Shown in pieces: positions 18,419-27,362 of a DNA stretch of 64,000 nucleotides. The notes under the pieces are model-generated. The model made no database searches and was not told the DNA's origin. It saw only the letters and a program-made list of their open reading frames with translations. The position numbers and the translations under genes were made by a program. The stretch is from Candidatus Poribacteria bacterium (GTDB lineage: Bacteria > Poribacteria > WGA-4E > WGA-3G): NCBI GenBank assembly GCA_026706025.1, contig JAPOZO010000030.1:1-64000 (forward strand), written 5' to 3'. Numbering within the stretch: position 1 is the first letter of the stretch; the number at the start of each line of letters is the position of its first letter.

Positions 18419-19222
18419 GTGACTTTTACCGACGAACAATTTACAATAATCAATGAGAATGTGCTAACGACACGCGCTATTAAAAAAGACAGCATCGACC
18501 TCATCGTTACATCACCACCTTATAACGTTGATATAGAATATAACTCAAATGACGATGACCTTTCTTATGCCGACTATCTTGCTTTTTCTAAGAAATGGTT
18601 CACGCGTTGTTTTAGATGGCTTAAGTCTGATGGACGTTTCTGCCTTAATATCCCATTAGATAAAAATAAAGGTGGTCAACAACACGTTGGTGCAGATCTG
18701 ACGAAACTCGCGACTGCTGTTGGATTTCAGTACCACTCTACCATCGTTTGGAACGAAGGTAACATTTCCAGACGAACTGCTTGGGGATCTTGGATGAGAG
18801 CATCCGCTCCCTATGTCATTGCCCCTGTTGAGTTGATTGTTGTCCTTTACAAAGATCAGTGGAAAAAAACAAGCGGAAGCGGTGAATCCGATATAAATCG
18901 AGAGGAGTTCATGGAATGGACAAATGGTCTTTGGACTTTCCCCGGTGAGAGTAAAAAACGGATTGGGCACCCCGCGCCTTTTCCAATAGAGCTCCCGCGT
19001 CGCTGTATCAAACTCTTTAGTTACGTAGGGGACACAGTCCTTGACCCGTTTATGGGAAGTGGAACGACATTAGTCGCTGCATGTTTAAACGAACGCTATG
19101 GTATCGGAATTGAGGTTGATCGGGATTACTGCAAACTCGCAAAAGATCGGATAGGACAAGCTACGGATCAATTACATCTATTTGAAGGAGAGGAAGTATC
19201 GCATGGCGAAGACAATTCGTGA
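18419..19222 (+). CDS. DNA methyltransferase (N6-adenine or N4-cytosine, beta class)
   Basis: This is the modification enzyme of the putative restriction system; it methylates an exocyclic amino group using S-adenosylmethionine. The 267 aa product has catalytic motif IV TSPPYN (31-36) before SAM-binding motif I DPFMGSGTT (209-217), the beta-class order. LPRRCIKLFS precedes motif I as in many such enzymes. The start is GTG 18419 after AGGAG. The 3' end overlaps the second HNH gene by 20 bp, indicating translational coupling. The target base and site are unknown. Confidence 0.92.
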   Translation: MTFTDEQFTIINENVLTTRAIKKDSIDLIVTSPPYNVDIEYNSNDDDLSYADYLAFSKKWFTRCFRWLKSDGRFCLNIPLDKNKGGQQHVGADLTKLATAVGFQYHSTIVWNEGNISRRTAWGSWMRASAPYVIAPVELIVVLYKDQWKKTSGSGESDINREEFMEWTNGLWTFPGESKKRIGHPAPFPIELPRRCIKLFSYVGDTVLDPFMGSGTTLVAACLNERYGIGIEVDRDYCKLAKDRIGQATDQLHLFEGEEVSHGEDNS

Positions 19223-19781
19223 ACTTGTGATGGAGTATTTCGTCAATCATCCGAACGAAGAGCTTTCTCATGGACCTGTGGTTGATTGGGTGACGGAACA
19301 GTATGTCCAAGAACACGGTAGCCCACCGAGGGATCCGTGGCGAACCATTAGACAACTCCATCAGGAGGGGAAACTGATCAAGGTACGGCAGGGCGTTTAC
19401 AAGTACGACCCGAATTACGAACATGAGGTTGTGTTATTTGAATTTTCTCCGCGGGACAGAGAAGTCATTTTTGAACGTGATGGTCATCGTTGTGTTGTCT
19501 GTGGACGCGGACCTAGAGATGGTGTTGCGCTTGCTGCTGACCATATCAAACCCAAAGATAGGGGGGGCACAAATACGATTGGGAACGGTCAAACTCTCTG
19601 TTATGAACATAATTTGCGCAAGCGTAACTATTCGCAGACCGAGGCAGGCAAAAGGTATTTTATTAGGATGTACGAGACAGCATTGGAAAATCAAGACGAA
19701 AAGATAATAGCGTTTTGCCAGGCGGTTTTTGATGTTTACGATGAGCATAATGTTAACGGCCATATTGATCGTCCTGACTAG
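19203..19781 (+). CDS. HNH endonuclease 2, paralogue of endonuclease 1
   Basis: The 192 aa product has the same plan as the gene at 17694: N-terminal helix-rich domain, then HNH core C97-x2-C100, D113-H114, C133-x2-H136, then SQTEAGKRYFIRMY and VNGHIDRPD. I start at ATG 19203 (MAKTIRELVMEYF), which matches the paralogue's MAKTI start and has GGAGAGGAAG upstream; the longer frame from 19182 has no such support. It overlaps the methyltransferase by 20 bp. Two divergent nucleases with one methylase may form a heterodimer, or one may be redundant. Confidence 0.85.
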   Translation: MAKTIRELVMEYFVNHPNEELSHGPVVDWVTEQYVQEHGSPPRDPWRTIRQLHQEGKLIKVRQGVYKYDPNYEHEVVLFEFSPRDREVIFERDGHRCVVCGRGPRDGVALAADHIKPKDRGGTNTIGNGQTLCYEHNLRKRNYSQTEAGKRYFIRMYETALENQDEKIIAFCQAVFDVYDEHNVNGHIDRPD

Positions 19782-19855
19782 AAGAATAATGTGTTTAATG
19801 TTTAACATTTTACTTCAATCCAATATAGATAGAACACTTTGGAAAGGAGAATTGA

Positions 19856-21625
19856 ATGAAAAGCCAACTTTACTCGTTACGTCCCCTTAGTATTGGTAGT
19901 TTACTAGAGAAATTAGAGTCTAATGAAATTGCTATTCCTGCTATCCAGAGACCTTTTGTCTGGAAAGATCCCAGAGTTTGTGATTTCATAGATTCACTTT
20001 ACCGTGGTTATCCTATTGGGTATATTATTACCTGGCCGAAATCAGGTGTCACCCTCAAGGATGGTTCTAAATCCATCCGTGAATTCGTTTTGATTGACGG
20101 ACAGCAACGGACAATGGCTCTGGGGACTGCGTTGCAAGGAAAAAGTATCTTAGACGATAGATATGAACCTAAAAAAGTTCGTATTTCCTTTCATCCTGTT
20201 AAGGGTGAATTTAAAGTGTTTAAGAAGGATATTGAAAACGATTCGGAATGGATTTCTGATATTTCTACTATCTTCAATGCTAACACGAGCTACGGATTAA
20301 TCAATGATTACTGTGAGAAAAATCAAGAGGTTAACAAAGATAAAGTCGCCGAAAGTATAGAACACCTCCAAGGGATTCGTAGCAACCTTTTAGGTGTTAT
20401 AGAGCTAAGTGAGCATCTGGATGTGGAGACTGTTGCTGAAATTTTTGCTCGCATCAATCAGAAGGGAGTAGCACTTGATTCTGCTGACTTTATTATGTCC
20501 AAAATGGCCGCTAGTGAACAGTTTAACGGGCATCTATTGCATAAATCCATTGATTATTTCTGTCATCTTGCAAATAAACGACAAGCATATGATGAATTGT
20601 TGAAAGATGATGCATTTGTCCAAACAGATTATTTTCGCGGAATGAAATGGTTAGGGAAGTGGGATAATAAAAAAATCTACGTTCCTGATTACAAAGACAT
20701 GCTTCGGGTAGTTTTCACAATGAAGTTTGAGCGTGGGAACTTAAAAGAGTTGGTAGATCGTCTTTCGGGGAAAACTATGGAGGAGTCGTTTCATAAACTT
20801 GAGGACGGAATTAAGCAGTACATAAATGAAACCAATTTCAAACGTTTCATTATGATATTGGACTCGGCTGGGTTCATAGATGCTTCAATGACTACAGCAA
20901 CGAATGCGGTGAACTGTGCTTATATTTTGTATTTAACATTACGTGCCAAAAATGTTAACTCTGGGCAAATTGAAAAGTTGGTGCGACGATGGTTTGTTAT
21001 GACAGTTCTTATAGGGCGATACAGTAGAGCACCACAATCTACTTTCGGTGACGATATCCGTGGGTTCACCTCAAAAGAGGGAGCAGGAGCATATCTTGAA
21101 AAAATCGAAGAAGCTGAACTTTCTGACACATTCTGGAAGGTTCAAATTCCAGATGGATTGAACAGGTCAGGAAATAAAAGTGTGCATCTTAATGTGTTTC
21201 TGGCAAGCCAAGTCAAGGGAAATGACAAAGGATTTCTATCAAGCGATATTACGGTGCAAGGTCTCTTTAAAGGTCAGAAGGATATGCACCACATTTTTCC
21301 GAAGAAGTATTTGCAGAGATTAGATGTTGAAAAGAGCCTTCACAACCAACTTGCGAATAAGGTAGTAATGCAAGGAGAAATCAATAAAGCGATCCGTGAT
21401 ACAGAACCGGTAGTGTACTTTTCAAAGCTGCAAGCAGGATGTGGAAATGGTGAACCTCCGTACGGAGCGGTAGACAATCTTGGGGATCTAAAAGCAAATT
21501 TTGATGACCACTGTATTCCCTTTGATGGTGTAGATGTATCTATCTTTAAAGACTACGATGAGTTTCTGAAGAAACGTAGAGAACTTATGGCTGAAAAGAT
21601 AAAGAGTTACTACTATTCCTTGTAG
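19856..21625 (+). CDS. DUF262 (GmrSD-type) nuclease-like protein
   Basis: DUF262 proteins share a ParB/Srx-like NTP-binding fold. When joined to DUF1524 they form GmrSD-type modification-dependent restriction enzymes. The 589 aa product has IPAIQRPFVWK near residue 30 and the family signature DGQQR at 81-85. A C-terminal MHHIFPKKYL (477-486) fits the HNH-like DUF1524 motif. It carries both halves in one chain. It follows the restriction-modification genes by 74 bp, has AAAGGAG before the ATG, and extends the defence island. It may cut modified foreign DNA, which would complement the classical restriction enzyme. Confidence 0.85.
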   Translation: MKSQLYSLRPLSIGSLLEKLESNEIAIPAIQRPFVWKDPRVCDFIDSLYRGYPIGYIITWPKSGVTLKDGSKSIREFVLIDGQQRTMALGTALQGKSILDDRYEPKKVRISFHPVKGEFKVFKKDIENDSEWISDISTIFNANTSYGLINDYCEKNQEVNKDKVAESIEHLQGIRSNLLGVIELSEHLDVETVAEIFARINQKGVALDSADFIMSKMAASEQFNGHLLHKSIDYFCHLANKRQAYDELLKDDAFVQTDYFRGMKWLGKWDNKKIYVPDYKDMLRVVFTMKFERGNLKELVDRLSGKTMEESFHKLEDGIKQYINETNFKRFIMILDSAGFIDASMTTATNAVNCAYILYLTLRAKNVNSGQIEKLVRRWFVMTVLIGRYSRAPQSTFGDDIRGFTSKEGAGAYLEKIEEAELSDTFWKVQIPDGLNRSGNKSVHLNVFLASQVKGNDKGFLSSDITVQGLFKGQKDMHHIFPKKYLQRLDVEKSLHNQLANKVVMQGEINKAIRDTEPVVYFSKLQAGCGNGEPPYGAVDNLGDLKANFDDHCIPFDGVDVSIFKDYDEFLKKRRELMAEKIKSYYYSL

Positions 21626-21715
21626 TATAAGTTCAGAAGATTTAAATGATGGATGATACAACTGAACCTATCCAATCAATTTCAAGGCGTTGTATAGGAA
21701 GGAATAACTAGCTTA

Positions 21716-22609
21716 ATGAAAATAGCAAATGCCCCATGTTCATGGGGCGTGCTTGAGTTTGAATTAGACGGCGAAGCACCCGACTATACACAGGTGTTAG
21801 ACGAAATGCAAGCCATCGGTTACATCGGCACCGAATTAGGCGATTGGGGCTTTATGCCGACGAACGCAGGGCAGCTCCGCGACGAACTTGCGAAGCGACA
21901 ATTAACACTGTTGGGTGCATTTGTAAGTGTCGCACTCGCAGATGCGGAAACGCACACAGCGGGGGAAGCAACAGCATTGCGTCACGCCCGCTTGTTAGCG
22001 GATGTCGGCGGAAAAACGCCGTTCATCGTGCTTTCAGACGACAACGCTACGACAGAACTCCGCACCCACTATGCCGGCCGCGTCCGACCTGAACACGGAT
22101 TAACACCAGCACAGTGGGATACGTTTGTACAGGGTGTGCACGGTATCGCGCAGTCGGTGAAAGACGAAACTGGACTTCGCACCGTTTTTCATCCGCACTG
22201 CGCCGGATACATAGAGACAGCAGCAGAGATTGACACACTCATGGAACGCACGGATCGGAACCTTGTCGGGTTGTGTTTCGATACCGGGCATTACCGATTC
22301 GGTGGCGGTGATCCGCTTGAAGCATTTGCTCGGCACGCGGACCGGATCTGGCACGTCCATTTCAAGGATTGCCATCCAGACATCGCTGCCTGTTCTCGGA
22401 AAAATGAGTGGGATTACTTTATCTCTGTCGGCAACGGTGTTTTTTGTGAACTCGGCAAAGGAGATGTCGATTTTCCGGCGTTCCTTGCTGAATTGCGAAA
22501 TCGAGATTACGACGGTTGGATCGTTGTAGAGCAGGATGTCCTGCCAGGCATGGGGAGTCCTTACGAGAGCGCAGCGCGGAATCTGCGGTATCTGAATTCG
22601 ATTCTATGA
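21716..22609 (+). CDS. Sugar phosphate isomerase/epimerase, IolE (inosose dehydratase)-like
   Basis: This is a TIM-barrel AP-endonuclease-2-like protein of 297 aa. The start NAPCSWGVLEFEL matches the opening of myo-inosose-2-dehydratases (CSWGV). Putative metal-site segments include LGAFVSV, FHPHCAGYIE, LCFDTGHYRFGGGD and HVHFKD. VVEQD near the C-terminus is typical. Followed 36 bp later by an inositol-2-dehydrogenase-type gene, it probably handles inositol or a related polyol. The exact substrate is not settled, because these families are diverse in sugar-rich genomes. Confidence 0.85.
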   Translation: MKIANAPCSWGVLEFELDGEAPDYTQVLDEMQAIGYIGTELGDWGFMPTNAGQLRDELAKRQLTLLGAFVSVALADAETHTAGEATALRHARLLADVGGKTPFIVLSDDNATTELRTHYAGRVRPEHGLTPAQWDTFVQGVHGIAQSVKDETGLRTVFHPHCAGYIETAAEIDTLMERTDRNLVGLCFDTGHYRFGGGDPLEAFARHADRIWHVHFKDCHPDIAACSRKNEWDYFISVGNGVFCELGKGDVDFPAFLAELRNRDYDGWIVVEQDVLPGMGSPYESAARNLRYLNSIL

Positions 22610-22645
22610 CAATAAACGTACAGCATCGGAGTTAGGAGACTTTTG

Positions 22646-23665
22646 ATGAACAGTTCTTCAAAAATTCGTGTGGGTGTTATTGGGGTAGGGCGCATCGGCA
22701 AGCTTCACATTGAACACCTCGCCCAGAATATACCAGAAGCCGAACTCGTCGCGATTTGCAGCTTGAACCGTCCCATTGCTGAATCCGTTGCTGAACAGTA
22801 TAATGTCCCGATGGTGACAACCGATTATAACACGCTCTTGTCAGACGCTCGAATTGATGCCGTGCTTGTCACCTCCTCAACGCATACACATGTCGAAATC
22901 AGCCAAGCCGCCGCGAAGGCAGGGAAACACATCTTTTGCGAGAAACCGATCGCGTTTGACTTGGAACAGATTGACGAAACCTTGGCGATTGTAGAAAAGG
23001 CTGGCGTGAAGTTTCAGGTCGGTTTCAATCGTAGATTTGATGCGAGTTTTAAGAGAATCCGTGAAGCTGTCGCCTCTGGCGAGATTGGTGAACCACACAT
23101 CATGCGTATTACGAGCCGAGACCCAGCACCACCGCCCATTGAATACGTCAAGGTCTCCGGCGGCATTTTTCTTGACATGACGATCCACGATTTCGATATG
23201 GCACGCTATCTGATTAGGGACGAGGTTGTTGAAGTCTACGCAACAGGCGGGGTACGTGTTGATCCGAAAATCGGCGAGGCAGGCGACATTGATACGACGG
23301 TTATCACCTTACAATTCCAGAATGGGGTTATCGGGACAATTGATAACAGCAGAGAAGCTGTCTACGGCTACGACCAGCGGGTTGAGGTTTTCGGTTCAAA
23401 GGGGATGGTTACGGCGGCGAATCCACCGACGGATACTGTTACCTTCAGCGGCAGTGAGGGGAGCCGTGCCGCATCGCCTCCATATTTCTTTCTCGAACGT
23501 TACAAACCGGCATTTCTCTCGGAATTACAAGCCTTCTTTACATCCATTCGGGATGATACACTGCCACCCGTTACAGGGACGGATGGTCGCGCACCTGTTG
23601 TGATTGGTATCGCAGCCTTGAAATCGCTGCGCGAAAATCGTCCTGTCCTCTTGTCAGAAATTTAG
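22646..23665 (+). CDS. iolG: Gfo/Idh/MocA oxidoreductase, inositol 2-dehydrogenase-like
   Basis: This NAD(P)-dependent dehydrogenase has an N-terminal Rossmann fold (VGVIGVGRIGKLH, residues ~8-20) and the family EKP motif (FCEKPIAFD, lysine near residue 97). The C-terminal domain has the catalytic-region pattern GGIFLDMTIHDFDMARYL. Those features and the NRRFD segment match inositol 2-dehydrogenases. The length is 339 aa. I take ATG 22646 with TTAGGAGAC upstream, not the preceding TTG. It is paired with the IolE-like gene and converges with the ABC genes. The gene symbol is by similarity only. Confidence 0.85.
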   Translation: MNSSSKIRVGVIGVGRIGKLHIEHLAQNIPEAELVAICSLNRPIAESVAEQYNVPMVTTDYNTLLSDARIDAVLVTSSTHTHVEISQAAAKAGKHIFCEKPIAFDLEQIDETLAIVEKAGVKFQVGFNRRFDASFKRIREAVASGEIGEPHIMRITSRDPAPPPIEYVKVSGGIFLDMTIHDFDMARYLIRDEVVEVYATGGVRVDPKIGEAGDIDTTVITLQFQNGVIGTIDNSREAVYGYDQRVEVFGSKGMVTAANPPTDTVTFSGSEGSRAASPPYFFLERYKPAFLSELQAFFTSIRDDTLPPVTGTDGRAPVVIGIAALKSLRENRPVLLSEI

Positions 23666-23672
23666 TCGTTCT

Positions 23673-24407
23673 TTACTCCCCCTCACCACCGACTTCACCG
23701 ACTTCGATTTCAATCTCATCGCGCTTCCTGATACGCTCCACGAGACCGTCGCGGATGTCCACAATCCGATCAGATACATCGAGCATCTTCAGGTCGTGTG
23801 TTGCTGAAATTACAGTAACGCCTTGTTCTGTATTCAAACGTTTAATGAGATCAATAATCTCGCGTCCCGTAATGGTATCAAGGTTCGCTGTCGGTTCATC
23901 GGCGAGGACGATGCTTGGATCGTTCGCGAGTGCTCTGGCAATAGCGACACGTTGACGCTGACCGCCTGAGAGTTCATCGGGTAGGTGATACATTCTGTCC
24001 CCTAAGCCGACCATATCCAGTAACTTTTCCGCTTTTTCATTGCGTTCTCTCTCAGAAATCCCTGCGAAAATCATAGGCAGCGTTACGTTACCGTGCGCGC
24101 TCCGCACGTGCAGCAAGTTGTAACTCTGAAAAATGTAACCCACGCGGTGGCACCGAAACGCTGCAATCTGTCTTTGGGAAAGTTGGGACATATTTTGCCC
24201 ATCGATGTAGACCTGACCCTCTGTGGGTCGGTCGAGCGCGCCAATCATGTTAAAAAGCGTGGATTTACCGGAACCGGAGGGACCCATGAGCGAGATATAC
24301 TCTCCACGTTCAATCTCAATATTGATGCCGTCCAAAGCACGAAGAATATTTGAACCCATACGATATTCTTTGACAACATCTTCAGTTTTCACAACGATAT
24401 CATTCAT
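23673..24407 (-). CDS. ABC transporter ATP-binding protein, LolD/MacB type
   Basis: The 244 aa ATPase has Walker A GPSGSGKST (42-50), signature LSGGQRQRVAIARAL and Walker B IVLADEPTANLD, characteristic of the LolD/MacB/FtsE group. The C-terminus is a short charged extension. It sits downstream of an FtsX-like permease (14 bp gap, same strand), with which it should form one exporter or mechanotransmission complex. GGAGGAATTT precedes the ATG. The substrate is unknown. Confidence 0.93.
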   Translation of the reverse strand: MNDIVVKTEDVVKEYRMGSNILRALDGINIEIERGEYISLMGPSGSGKSTLFNMIGALDRPTEGQVYIDGQNMSQLSQRQIAAFRCHRVGYIFQSYNLLHVRSAHGNVTLPMIFAGISERERNEKAEKLLDMVGLGDRMYHLPDELSGGQRQRVAIARALANDPSIVLADEPTANLDTITGREIIDLIKRLNTEQGVTVISATHDLKMLDVSDRIVDIRDGLVERIRKRDEIEIEVGEVGGEGE

Positions 24408-24421
24408 AAATTCCTCCGTGC

Positions 24422-25099
24422 CTATACCTCGGTACGCATCGCTTCAGCGGGTGGGAGTTTCGCAGCACGCCACGCTGGGAACGATGAACCAATCACTGCC
24501 AAAATCATACCGAGTATGCACCCAAGCAAAATGACGACGATCACGCCGAGCTGCATCGGTCCGTTTTCAGGCTGTGCCGGTAATAACGGGAAATAAAAAA
24601 ATAAGTCTAACCCATAGTCTTTAAGTCCTAAAAGCACTGCACCTAATGTTCCGATGAGCGCACCGATAAGTGCCCCAGAAAACCCTTGGAACCCTGATTC
24701 AAGTAGGAACAGTCTAACCACGAATCCATCTAACGCACCGAGACATTTCATTGTGCCAATCTCGCGAAAACGTTCTGTTACTGCCATCAACATTGAGTTG
24801 GCGATACCTACCACACAGACAATCAATGACATAACAATGAGCCATATATCTTTTGTGGAAATGCCTTGTTCCGTTGTCTCTTCAAAAGTGTTGATTGTTG
24901 ATTGTCGTCCGCTCTCCTGTAGCGCGACTCCGATTTCGTTATTTGTCCATACCGAAACCAGAAACGCAATACCCAATGTAATACCGGCTGTCGTGATTAT
25001 TGAACGACCAAAACGGATTTTCAAACTCTGAAAACTAATCCGTAGCGATTCTACGAAAGGCAGATCAATCTGTTCTTCGATGGGTGTTCTTTGCTGCAA
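24422..25099 (-). CDS. Short FtsX-like ABC permease without a large periplasmic domain
   Basis: The 225 aa product has an N-terminal transmembrane helix (about 35-52, SIITTAGITLGIAFLVSVW), only a ~40-residue loop, and the FtsX-type triple-helix C-terminus. The latter includes ERFREIGTMKCLGAL and the terminal WRAAKLPPAEAMR. In MacB-type proteins the first loop is a ~200-residue periplasmic domain, so this is a stripped form. The start is TTG 25099, preceded by AAGGAGATAG; no ATG fits. It is translated just ahead of its ATPase partner. Confidence 0.85.
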   Translation of the reverse strand: MQQRTPIEEQIDLPFVESLRISFQSLKIRFGRSIITTAGITLGIAFLVSVWTNNEIGVALQESGRQSTINTFEETTEQGISTKDIWLIVMSLIVCVVGIANSMLMAVTERFREIGTMKCLGALDGFVVRLFLLESGFQGFSGALIGALIGTLGAVLLGLKDYGLDLFFYFPLLPAQPENGPMQLGVIVVILLGCILGMILAVIGSSFPAWRAAKLPPAEAMRTEV

Positions 25100-25288
25100 A
25101 TCTCTATCTCCTTATTTTTTCTGTCTATAAAAGTATTGTATCAAATTTACAATTTCAAGTCAAGTTTTTCATGCATACATGATAGCCTCACCCAGTTCTC
25201 CCTTAATTTTCTTCTTCCACAAATAGGTGTTTACTGTAGGAGCGACCTCCGGATCGCGACTCCCACTGACCACTGATGGCTGACTGCT
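25100..25288. other. Intergenic DNA with GTAGGAGCGAC and CTGACNNCTGA tract
   Basis: This is AT-rich leader DNA of the permease, then a dispersed-repeat tract (TGTAGGAGCGACCTCC, then ACTGACCACTGATGGCTGA). The tract resembles 32605-32652 and leads straight into MITE-like element 2. No gene is seen. Confidence 0.5.
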
Positions 25289-25434
25289 CAGGGCTATTTA
25301 GTTTTCCGTTTTTTATTCCGATTTTGGACCCCCAGGCCCGGTAGGTGCGTGTTTCTAACCGCACTGGATCTTTAAAAGGAGATATGAAATAGGAGATATG
25401 AAATCGGATAATTTCTTAAAACTAAATGATCCTG
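25289..25434 (+). mobile_element. MITE-like palindromic element 2
   Basis: The ends CAGGGCTATTTAGTTTT and AAAACTAAATGATCCTG are inverted repeats 146 bp apart. The centre carries the dispersed hairpin (25338-25367, arms GTGCG-GTT / AACCGCAC with a bulge). The ends match elements at 14236 and 54235. A short direct repeat AGGAGATATGAAAT occurs in its right half. No coding capacity. Confidence 0.7.
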
Positions 25435-25453
25435 GTTGACTGCCTCTATGGCA

Positions 25454-25482
25454 TTGACTTTTCAATTTTGGGCTGTTATACT
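25454..25482 (+). promoter_or_regulatory. Candidate promoter of the 25505 gene
   Basis: TTGACT (25454-25459) and TATACT (25477-25482) have the ideal 17 bp spacing. The -10 box is only 22 bp before the ATG, implying a very short leader. Confidence 0.5.
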
Positions 25483-25504
25483 GAATGCGAGGTAGGACAA
25501 ACCG

Positions 25505-26098
25505 ATGCTCCGAAAATCTTTTTCTATTCTACTGCTATTATTGTGCTACGGGATTCCGATTTCAGCACACGATGCTTTCTATCCACACCATCGTGAGGAT
25601 TTTGAGAACATGGCGCGCCGTCGCGAATTACGAATGACTGTTCTGCTCAGCACGGCAGCTTTTCTCTCTGTTCTTGGGGCGGTCGTCTACATTGCCTTGC
25701 GAAAAAGCACAGATGATAGTGATGTGGAAGAAGTTGATGCAAAAACGGTTCAGGAACATTTGGAACACGCCACGAATAGTGCCGTGGGTGCTGCACGACA
25801 GTCTCTTGACACGAAAGGGGACATCGCAGATGCTGCCATAGCGTGCTTCACAACCTACGCTGAGGCATTTGGTGTGACATGGCGACCACCGTCTTATGGA
25901 CAGCGTCGTCCTGAATCGGTGCCGTATCAGATACGATGCAAGATTGGAGCAGATGTCGTCACTCTCAGCATTGACAGTGAAGTCGTTCAATTGAAGGCGG
26001 AACACACGCCGTCTAAAATAGGTTTGAGTTCGCAAGGCGCAGCGAAAAGTGTAAGCGCGACTGTTGCCCTGAGAAGATTGAGCGAGGGAGAGGGATAG
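25505..26098 (+). CDS. Unknown secreted or membrane-anchored protein
   Basis: I do not recognise this family. The 197 aa product begins with a signal-peptide-like stretch (SILLLLLCYGIPISAHD, cleavage plausible after residue ~21). It has a second hydrophobic helix (about 45-64, VLLSTAAFLSVLGAVVYIAL) and then a soluble domain. That domain includes a helical part and a beta-rich end (PYQIRCKIGADVVTLSIDSE). The layout suggests a single-pass envelope protein with its C-terminus outside or inside depending on signal cleavage. It is convergent with larB, and its own promoter is visible. Confidence 0.6.
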   Translation: MLRKSFSILLLLLCYGIPISAHDAFYPHHREDFENMARRRELRMTVLLSTAAFLSVLGAVVYIALRKSTDDSDVEEVDAKTVQEHLEHATNSAVGAARQSLDTKGDIADAAIACFTTYAEAFGVTWRPPSYGQRRPESVPYQIRCKIGADVVTLSIDSEVVQLKAEHTPSKIGLSSQGAAKSVSATVALRRLSEGEG

Positions 26099-26108
26099 GG
26101 TGTTGAAC

Positions 26109-26858
26109 TTATGCCGTGAGTCGGTTGATGAGTGAAGCACTGTAACCTGCGCCGAAACCGTTATCGATGTTTACAACGGTGACACCGGAGGCACAACTAT
26201 TGAGCATGCCTAACAACGCAGCGAGTCCTCCGAAACTTGCGCCGTAACCGATACTCGTAGGTACAGCAATGACGGGACAGTTCACTAACCCACCGACAAC
26301 GCTCGGCAGCGCGCCTTCCATCCCGGCAACAACGATGATAACGCGGGCTGTTAAAAGTTTCTCGTGATTGCTGATGAGGCGGTGTAACCCTGCCACGCCG
26401 ACATCATAAAGGCGTTCCGGTAGGTTTCCCATCATCAGTGCTGTTTCAGCCGCTTCCTCTGCAACAGGTAGGTCGGACGTACCAGCGGAAACAACGAGAA
26501 TCCCCGGCGCGCCTTCATCTTCAGACTGCCTGACGGTAATCGTACGTCCGAGGTCGTTATAGCGTGCTGCGGACTGGATTGTTTTCACCGCTTCATACAT
26601 GTCGGGGGTGGCGCGAGTTGCGAGAAGGGGGTGCCCGGCGGAGAGGATACGTTCACTAATCTGTTTGACCTGTTCAACTGTCTTCCCTTGACAAAAGATG
26701 ACTTCCGGGAACCCGGTGCGAAGTTGACGATGGTGATCAATTTTTGAGAACCCTAAGTCTTCAAACGGAAGTGTGCGAAGAGATTGCAGCGCGTCATCCA
26801 CTGCAATCTCTCCACCTTTAACCTCTTCAAGCAGGGTTCTTAACTTTTCAATGTCCAT
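26109..26858 (-). CDS. larB: Nickel-pincer cofactor biosynthesis protein LarB
   Basis: LarB carboxylates and hydrolyses nicotinic acid adenine dinucleotide in the first step of nickel-pincer cofactor synthesis for lactate racemase-like enzymes. The 249 aa product has the LarB N-terminus ([19 protein letters not shown], then FCQGKT). A PurE-like C-terminal domain follows with [32 protein letters not shown] and [10 protein letters not shown]. No larA, larC or larE is in the window, so the partners must be elsewhere. The ribosome binding site is weak. Confidence 0.93.
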   Translation of the reverse strand: MDIEKLRTLLEEVKGGEIAVDDALQSLRTLPFEDLGFSKIDHHRQLRTGFPEVIFCQGKTVEQVKQISERILSAGHPLLATRATPDMYEAVKTIQSAARYNDLGRTITVRQSEDEGAPGILVVSAGTSDLPVAEEAAETALMMGNLPERLYDVGVAGLHRLISNHEKLLTARVIIVVAGMEGALPSVVGGLVNCPVIAVPTSIGYGASFGGLAALLGMLNSCASGVTVVNIDNGFGAGYSASLINRLTA

Positions 26859-26951
26859 TCATTTAACGATACGTACGTCCGCTGCGCATTACATTCGTAA
26901 GGGCGGGACGGATCCCACCACAATTAAAGTTAGTATTCTAAGAAGGGATGC

Positions 26952-27362
26952 TTAGGCTTTCTCAGAAGTCTCTTCCTCGGTTCCGTCATTGCCGCCAACG
27001 CCCGGGATGGATTCAGCAATTTTAGCGCGAACATCTGCAGAAACTTTACGACCGGTGTCCACAGCAGTTTTTACCTGTTCTCCTGCTTCATGGAGACGTT
27101 CTTTTCCGGTGTCTACGATGCCGTGAACGCTCTCTTTACCCTGTTCCACGAGGGTATGAGCACCTTCTCGTGCACTACTGGCAGCTTGTTGCGCTAATTC
27201 AACCGTCCGGTTTTTCGCGTCTACTGAGGTGTCGCGAATTTTCTGTCGAGTCTCCTTACCCGAACTGGGGGCATAGAGCAGACTGATGACAGCTCCTGCC
27301 ATAAAGCCTGTGAAAAAAGCGAAAACCATTGTTAGCCCGTTGTTCTGTCCATTATTGCTCAT
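26952..27362 (-). CDS. YtxH-like single-pass membrane protein
   Basis: The 136 aa product has one N-terminal hydrophobic segment (about 10-30, LTMVFAFFTGFMAGAVISLLYAP). A SSGKETRQKIRD motif and a long Lys/Glu/Ala amphipathic helical tail follow. This is the YtxH domain plan; those proteins are stress-associated envelope proteins of unclear function. The tail carries 11-residue-like repeats (VEQGKESVHGIVDTGKERLHE) reminiscent of LEA/apolipoprotein helices. AAAGGAT lies ahead of the ATG. It is followed on the same strand by another membrane coiled-coil protein upstream at 27599-28156. Confidence 0.8.
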   Translation of the reverse strand: MSNNGQNNGLTMVFAFFTGFMAGAVISLLYAPSSGKETRQKIRDTSVDAKNRTVELAQQAASSAREGAHTLVEQGKESVHGIVDTGKERLHEAGEQVKTAVDTGRKVSADVRAKIAESIPGVGGNDGTEEETSEKA

